The notes beneath the pieces were generated by a model. That model worked only from the letters and a program-made list of their open reading frames with translations. It was not told where the DNA came from and searched no databases. Below are positions 53,575 through 61,300 of a stretch of DNA of 64,000 bases, piece after piece. The translations under genes and the position numbers were made by a program. How positions within the stretch are numbered: position 1 is the stretch's first letter; each line of letters opens with the position of its first letter. This DNA comes from Cyanophora paradoxa (Eukaryota; Glaucocystophyceae; Cyanophorales; Cyanophoraceae): assembly GCA_004431415.1 (NCBI GenBank), contig QPMI01000416.1:434001-498000 (forward strand). The letters are read 5' to 3'.

Positions 53575-55106
53575 GCTTCCAGGCTGCAGCTGCAGCTGGT
53601 CCGCTGCACCGCAGCTGCCCGCGACGGTCATCGCCGCTTGCTGACCGCACGGCCCGCGCTCCGGCACCGATCGCGGCCACCTGCCCTTTCGCGCATGCTT
53701 CTCGTCGGCTCACTCTAGATCTGCGCATGCGCATGCGCGAGCGATCAGGTTCCGCGTGTGCCAGAGCACAGGATGATCATGAGCAGTCAGCGGACCACGC
53801 CTCGGCAACGCACCTTCATCGCACGCCAGCGCCGCGGGCGCGCCGATGAGCCCGCGGCCGCCGCGGCGGCCGCGCGGCCACAAGAGTCAAGCTGCGGACG
53901 CGTGCTGCTCCGCGGCGCCGAACCTGCAGCTATTTCGCTCCAGTGTCATTCGGATTCGCTTCCCCGCTTAGGGCAGTATAGCTAGCTGCAGCTGGTGGCC
54001 ACGGAATCGAGAAGCTGCTCCCGCGGCCGCGCGCGGCCGGCGCCCCCGGGCCGCCGGGAAACAGTAACTAGTACTAGTACGTACTGCCGGGGGCTTCGGC
54101 GCCTGCTCGGAGCTGTGTGCGAGCTCGAACTGGCGATTTCTGCGGCTGACGTCGACGCGACGGAGACGCGTGCGCACGCGTACGGCCACCGGTACCGCGT
54201 GTGCGCCCGCGCACGGATTTAGGTCGACGTCTGGAGCGCTCCGAAGCCTCCGATGTTGTTCTAACCCGCTGCAGATCATTGCCGAGGCGCACCGCCGCGT
54301 ACGGCGCAGTGGGCGCACGGGTCCCGCACCCTATGGCAGCCGGCGGCGCCGGAGCAGGAAGCCTCGACGGTCGCGAACGAAGCGAGCTCCGTGCAGGGTA
54401 GAGAATTATTCTGAGTAGCTAGCCTGTGCGGCTGTGTTCTCGGGGCACAGCGGCACTGCGGTGGCAGTAGGGTTGCCGTGTCCGATGTCAATTGACATTG
54501 ACATGTCAATGTCAGTTGACATGTCATGTCAATGTCCACGGGTCCGGGTTGACATGTCCATTGACATTGGGGGGGATACCCCTCTAAACAAGCTAAAACG
54601 CCTGCAAATCATGATTAAAACATGTAAGCAGCACTCTGCAAGCGTTAGCAGCACGTTTCTGATGTTAGGAAGGAGGCAGAAGGCAGCAGGGAGGCGCTGA
54701 GGACCTCGCCCAAGCTGCCCCGCCGCCTCACTTTTGGAATATAATATAATATAATATAATATAATAATCAATGTCAGTTGACATGTCGGTTGACATGTCA
54801 AATGTCCGATGTCAATGTCCACAGGGTAGACTGACATGTCAATTGACACGTGCACGGCAACCCTAGGTGGCAGGCGCCGGTAACTACTAAGTTAGTACTA
54901 ACTAGCCTAGCCTGCGCACGTGCGGCGTGCCACGTACGTGCACCCTGGGCACAGAGAGCAGCCCCCGGGCCCCGGGGCCCCGGGCCCCGGCCCCCTGCAG
55001 TGCTGGTGTTTAGAGACTGTGGCTGGTATAAGTAATTCACCAATTGCGGTGCCATCGTTCTGCGCGGAATGTATCATGGCTCGATCACGGGTCGAGCCCA
55101 AACGAG
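53575..55106. other. Intergenic region with a hAT-like MITE
   Basis: This lies between the start of the giant TRP-like gene and the stop of the channel gene, both on the minus strand. It holds the promoter side of the former and the 3' side of the latter. Open frames in 53758-54420 have no recognisable content. The MITE occupies 54468-54865. Confidence 0.5.
54468..54865. mobile_element. Non-autonomous hAT-like MITE
   Basis: The 398-bp element starts TAGGGTTGCCGTG (54468-54480) and ends with its exact reverse complement (54853-54865). It is flanked by a perfect 8-bp direct repeat GGTGGCAG (54460-54467 and 54866-54873). An 8-bp target duplication with TAGGG-type ends is characteristic of the hAT superfamily. 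Both subterminal parts are packed with TTGACAT / ATGTCAA words in both orientations. The centre contains an ATATA repeat (about 54739-54765). No transposase frame is present, so it would depend on an enzyme from elsewhere. Confidence 0.88.
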
Positions 55107-55287
55107 CTAACGCCGCAGGGAGGCGGAGCGGGGCGGGGCGCCCCGGCGCAGGTCCTTGCGATCGACCGCGGGCCCGCCGGCGGACGCGAAGAGCTCGAGG
55201 CTCGCCGCGCGCCTCAGCGCCGCCCGCCGCCGCGGCCCCGGCGCACCCTGCGCCCCTACTACCACAGGAGCCGAGCCCCGCCGAGTC

Positions 55288-55345
<58 letters not shown>

Positions 55346-58300
55346 TCGCGGCCGCCTCTTCGTCGGAGGGCGGAGGCGGGGGCGCCGCCGCCGCCGCCCT
55401 GCGGCGGCCGGCCCCGGCCCCGTCTTCGTCGTCGCCCTCAATCGCGGCGACCTCATCGTCCACCTCCGCCCGCGCGTCGTCCGGATCGCTGTGGCGAAAG
55501 AAGAAAGAAAGAACGTGAGGGGGGTACGGCCGCAACAGAGCGAAGGGCCGTGCCTGTCGTAGTCGGCGGGGTCGGCGGCGGCGGAGCGGGCGAGGCGCGC
55601 CTCCAGTTCGCGGGCGACAGAGGCCGGCGTGGCGGCCGGCAGCGCCAGGCGCGGCGTGGACCGCGCCGATCCGGAGCCCGGCCCACCGGCGCCGGGCTGC
55701 CGCGCCCGTCCGCGGCGCCGGCGCCGGCGCCGGCGCCGCGGGCGCATCCGCCGAAGCCGACTGCTCGTAGAGTCCGGCGAAGCCCGCGGCGGCGACGACG
55801 TGGGCGGAGTGCCGGCAGGGCGGATCGCCCCTTCCCAGAGGTGCGCGGGGCCCGCCCCGGCGGGGCTCGGGAGGTGCGGGAGGCTCGAGGGCCGTGGCCC
55901 TCGGGGAGGGGCGCGAGGCGGCGTGCCCGCGGCCGCGGCCGCAGCCGCCCAGCGACAGCGACGGGAGCGGCCCCGCTCGCGGCGATTCCGCCCACGAGCG
56001 AGATCGTCGCAGAGCGCCGGAGGGTGCGCCTCGTCTGCCGCGGCGGCCCCTCGCCCGCAGCCGCCGAGTCCGACTCGCTGCGCGGGCGGACCGCGCCGGC
56101 AGCGCCTCCAACAGCGGCCGCCGGCAACGGCTGCGGCTGCGGAGACGGCTGCGGAGACGGCTGAGGGTGAGGCTGCAGGTGAGGCTGGCGGCGCGGCGTG
56201 CCAGTCGCGGGCGCGGTTGCCGCGCTGCCCCTTCGGGCGTCGCGCGGGAGCGGGGCGGGGTACCCCCGCCCGGCCCCGGCCCCGGCCCCAACAACGCCCG
56301 CCAGGGACCGGGCCGACCCGCCCTCGCCCTCGCCCTGCTCGGGCGCCCAGGACCAGGACGGGCTGCCGCCCTCGCCCTGCGCCGGGCGGGGCGAGGGCGT
56401 CGGGGGCAGCCCGCGCGCCTTGCGCTCGCGCCGCTGCGCCTTTCGGTCCCGCCGCCCCCGCACGTCGTCCGGGTCGCTGCGGCGAAAATAAATAACCGAG
56501 TGAGTCGCTGCGCCCGAAGACTCAAGCAGAATCTCTGTCCCCTCTATCTACCCCCTCCGGCCGCTGCCTCTGACCGGATCCGAAGAAGCAACTCGAAGGG
56601 CAGAGCGGCGCGTGGGGGGCGGGCGGGCGGGCAAGCGGGCGGTCGGGCCTGTCGTAGTCGTCTATCCCCTCTAACATTCTATCTAACTAGTCTTAACATA
56701 TATAGTGCCGGGCACAGCCTAGTCTTAACCTCAGGCTATCTATCTACCTCTCCGCGGGCGGGCGGGCGGGGGTGCGGACCTGTCGTAGTCGTCTATCCCC
56801 TCCAACCCTCTATCCAACTAGCCTTAGGGCTATCTATCCATCTCTCCGCGGGCGGGCGGACCTGTCGTAGTCGTCGGGGTTGGCGGCCTCGCAGCGCGCC
56901 AGCTTGGCCTCCATCGCCCGCGCCGACCGCGCCGTCGGCGTCGGCGGCCTAAGCACAGCGTTAGAACTTATAATAGCATTCTAGATAGATAGATTCAAGA
57001 TAGATCGTAATAGCGTGGCGCGGGCGTTAGCGTGCGTGTGTGTGTGTGTTCTAGAATTCCTGATAGCACTCTAGATAGAATCAAGATTATGTAGCATACT
57101 AATTAAAACTTTATGAGATGCTCTAAGATTAGCAGCAGCGGCGAACCCAACCGAACTCGATAAGATTAGCATCCTAGCTTCTTCTTCTTCTTCTTCTTAG
57201 TCTGATAGCTTCGTCTTCTATAAGATTCTATCAAAGACTCGGGCAGCGCACGGGGATGCGTCGGACGCGTCGCCAGAGGATGCGCCGCTGGCGCCGCCGC
57301 CGCCGCCGCCGCCGCCGGTGGAGCCGCGGCGCGGGCGGCGGCGCCGTAGGCCGAGTCCGAGGCCGGCGAGGGCGCCGTCCACCTCGACCTCGAGGGAGCG
57401 GCGGATGCCTTGCACCCCCGCTTCACACGCTGGAAGGAGGTAGGTTTAGGAAAGAACAGAGACGAGAGCGGAGGGCGGATGTGTATGTACCCCGCCGATC
57501 GAGCGGTCGCTCTTGGGGCTCGGGAGTGGGAGGGGAAGCGGGCGGGGCGAGCCCGCCGGCCCCGGCCGCGGATCCGGCCGAGCCGGCGGCCGCGGCCCGC
57601 GGGACGGCGAGGGCCCGAAGCGTTGGCAGCGGCGCCGCCGGACTCTTCCGCCCCACCGGCACATCGATGCGCAGCGCGGGGGGAAGGCGGCGCCGCGGGC
57701 GGCCCGCGGCCGGCGCCTCCTCCCTCCCCTCCTCCCCCTCCCCCTCCGGCGGCGGCGAGAACGTCCCAGCGCCCCTTCGGGCGACGCGAGACCCGCCGAC
57801 TCCGCAGTGGGCGCCGTGAGCAGCAGCGACGGCGGGCCGCGCGCCCCCGCGCCGCTGCCGCTCGCGGTCGACGCCCGCCGCTCCGACCCCGGAGCCGGCG
57901 ATTCCTCGTCTCCCCCCTCCGCCCCTTCCTCCTCCTGCCCGCCGCGCGCCCGCGGCGACTCATCTCCGTACCCCTCCTCCAGCTCCTCCCCCTCCTCCTC
58001 CTCCTCGCCTTCGTCGGAGGCGGGCGCGGGGGCCGCGGAGGGGCGCCGCGCTGCCTGCGCGGCCTGCCGGCGGCGGGCGACGATGCCGCGCCAGCGCGCC
58101 TGCAGGCACACCGCCGCGAACGCCTCCGCGACCTGAGCTCGCCTCGCTCAGATCAGATCGGCTCAAATCAGATATGATCTGAGCGGACCGTTGGGGCATC
58201 TGCGAGGGCGCCGGGGGCGGAGAAGTGGCGGAGGACTGGGCAGCCTTCCATGTACTCGAAGCGCGCCCGCTCCTCGATCTCCGGCACCAGCGGCACCAGC

Positions 58301-61300
58301 CTGGGGGGGGGTACAGGTGCAGGTAAGGCCCGAGGGAGCGGGGGGGGGGGCAAAGGTGCGGGGTACGGGAAGGGACGGACGAGAGGAGGTACGCGCGGTC
58401 GACGAGGGCGTGCAGGAGGATCTTGTAGTGCACGTGTACACCGTCCCCGACCTGCGCCGGGCTCGGGCTCAGGGGGGTACGGGAAAGAATATGGAGGGGG
58501 TACAGGGTGCGAACGGTGGGGATGTGGAGGGACGTTAGGAAGCGGTACGTCTCGAGGCGGTCGGCGTTGGGGCCGAGGCCGAGCGGCAGGCCGACCTCCC
58601 GGAGCAGCGCCGGAAGCACGCGCTGGAGGCGGGGTACGAGAATGAGCCGCGGGGGGGGTACGGCGTGCAGAGAGAGAGAAAAGCGGGAGCACCGGAGCGG
58701 AGACGAATCCGGAGGCGGTCGGGTCGTGCCGCTCCCACGCGCGCAAGAACGCGCGAACGTCCCTAAAAGGACGACGGCTCAGGGGGGTACGTCGAACTGG
58801 GAGGGGAGGGAAGGGAAGGGGGTACCGGTGCCGGACGAGGTAGAAGCGCTGGCGGACGTTCACGGCGAAGCGGTCGATCACGACGGCGACGAACAGGTTC
58901 AGGTACACGACCTGTTATTGTAAAGAGATTTTAAGATAGAACACTTAAGGATCTTGAAGAAAGAAAGAAAGAAAGAGTTATCGAACCTGGGCGACCCACA
59001 TCCAGCTCGCGAAGTAGAGGATGGCAGACGGGAGCCCGCAGTCGCCCCCGCCGCCCGCTCCCACGCCCGTACCCCCACCTCCTCCTGTACCCCCGCCCGC
59101 GCCGTCCCCGGGGCAGGCGTCGGGCGAAGCGATGGCCCACATGATCTCGTTCCAGTTCTCTGCGCGCGCGGCCCCGCGCCCGGCGGCGGCGCCGGGGTCA
59201 GCCCTCTAAGAAGGAAGGCAGGGAGGAAGCGGGGGCGGACCGCCAGTGATCATGCGGAAGAGGGTGAGGGTGGCGTAGCCGACGTTGGAGAAGTTGACGT
59301 GCTCCGAGAGCGGGCCCGACCACGGCGCCTGCCCGAACGCCTGCGAACAAGGGCGGGAGCACGCTCTCAACGAGACCCGAGACCCCATCTAGACGCCTCG
59401 CCCCGGCCTGGAGCCTAGACCCTTGAGCGGAGACGCTCATCTAAACGAGAACCCATCTGCCTATCTTATCTGCGTCTAGCCTCCGCGCCGCACCTGGACG
59501 CCGAGGACGGCGTAGACGAAGAAGAGCAGGGCGAAGGCCGCCGTCACCTCCGCCAGCTGCGGCAGGCAGCCCCTGCGCGAGGGGGAGAGGAGGGGGGCGG
59601 GGGAGGAGGAGGAGGTCAGAGGGACGAAGATGGAATTGTGAGATCTTGGCATCGTATTCTAAGCTGGCTTCTAATGTATGCTCTGCCTCGGGAATACGGC
59701 AAGGCGGCGGGGGCGGCGGCGGCGGCGGCAGCAGCAGCGAGCGCACATGATGGTCTCGAAGAGGAGGAGGAGGCCCCGCGTGCGGGCGAAGAGGCGGAAG
59801 ACGCGGGCCACGCGGAGCACCCGCAGCGCCCGCACCGCCGACACCGACCCCTGCGCAGGGGGGCGGGGGCGGCTCAGTGGGGTCGTGGCGGGGCGGGGCA
59901 GGGCGGGGCGGGGCGGGGCGCAGGACGAGCTCCTTAGAAGGGGGGCCGGCGCTAGCTAGTATCATTTATCGCCCTTCAGTATCGCCCTTCAGCCCACTAT
60001 ATCGCCCTATATATACAGCCCACTAATGATACTAGCTAGCTAGCTAGAATCAATTATCGCCCTTCAGCCCACTCCCCCCTGTCTTTGTCTTCCTTACGAG
60101 AGCTATTATCAGGGGCCTTTATTACAGCCTTAAAGGCTATTAAAGGCTATAGAGGATGTAAAGGCCGTATTAATGAGAGCTATTATCATCCCCGCATGGC
60201 TTCTCCTTCCCCTTCCTCTTATTACAGCCTTTAATACGGCGCGAGTGGGCGCACGCCAAGGTTGGAATCGTCGCCGCCGCCGCCGTTATACTATAAGAGC
60301 TTCTTATAGGAGCTTTCTTCTAAAAGGGCTTCTTATAAGAATAAGAGCTTCTCATATAGGGCGCACGCCGAGGTTGGAGTCGTCGCCGGCGGCGCCTGCA
60401 TAGAGCAGGGCGAGGTCGAGCAGCGCCCCCGCCGAGCAGACGACGACGATCACGAAGTCGCTGCGCCGCCACGCGTCCAGGAAGAACGCCTGCGGGAGGT
60501 GAGGGAGGGGGGGGGGAGGGGAGGGAGGAGAAGGTTAGGGTGGAGGGGCGCGCGCGAGTGACGAGTAAGGGGCTAACAACCAGAACCGATCCGGACGCCA
60601 GGCTATGCTACGCTAGACTGGCTAGGGTCTAGTCCTGTGGCGATTACCGGACGAAAAGAGGGGGGAGCGCGCGAGTGCCCTAATGGACTGAGGAGTCCAG
60701 CGAGATAGCTAGAGAGCCAGCGTGGACGCGTTAAGCGGAGGCGTCGAAGAAGCGTCCGTCTCCCGGGAGGCGCGCGCGGCAGCGGGAGGGGCGGTGAGGG
60801 AGGAGAAGGTTAGGGTGGAGGGGCGCGCGCGAGTGAGTGGCTGACTGAGGACCGAGGACTGACGCTAGCAGCGAGTTAGGGACTGAGGGGTTCGGGGAGC
60901 GAGCTAGGGAGCTAGTGTGGAGGGGTCCCGGGGGGTAGAGGGGGGAGGGGTGGGCGTGGGAGCGCCTAGGTGGCTAGAGAGCTGGCTAGCGTGGAGGGAA
61001 TAAGAGGAAAATGAGGCGTGGAATATGCGTCGGGAGGGGCGCCCGGACCGTGCGGCCGAAGGCGGCGAGCTTGACGAAGGCCTCGGCAAGGAAGAAGAGC
61101 GAGAAGGCGACGTTCAGCCACTGCGAGGGTCGGAGCGGGTCAGGTCAGATCACATCGGATCAGATCAGATCAGATCAGATCAGATCAGATAGATCAGGTC
61201 AGATCAGATCGCGGTCTGCTTAGAGTAGCTCTGAGGGGGGGAGGCGGGCAGAGCTCGGCCGGGCGCCCGAGCGCGGAGTGCAGGAGGCCTCTTTTTCTTG

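Noticed and set aside
55156-55562. Plus-strand frames across the GCC repeat
   Set aside because: Antisense to the channel's polyglycine tail; repeat-driven.
61152-61210. GATCA repeat considered as CRISPR or telomere-like array
   Set aside because: Unit of five bases without spacers, inside an intron. A plain microsatellite.
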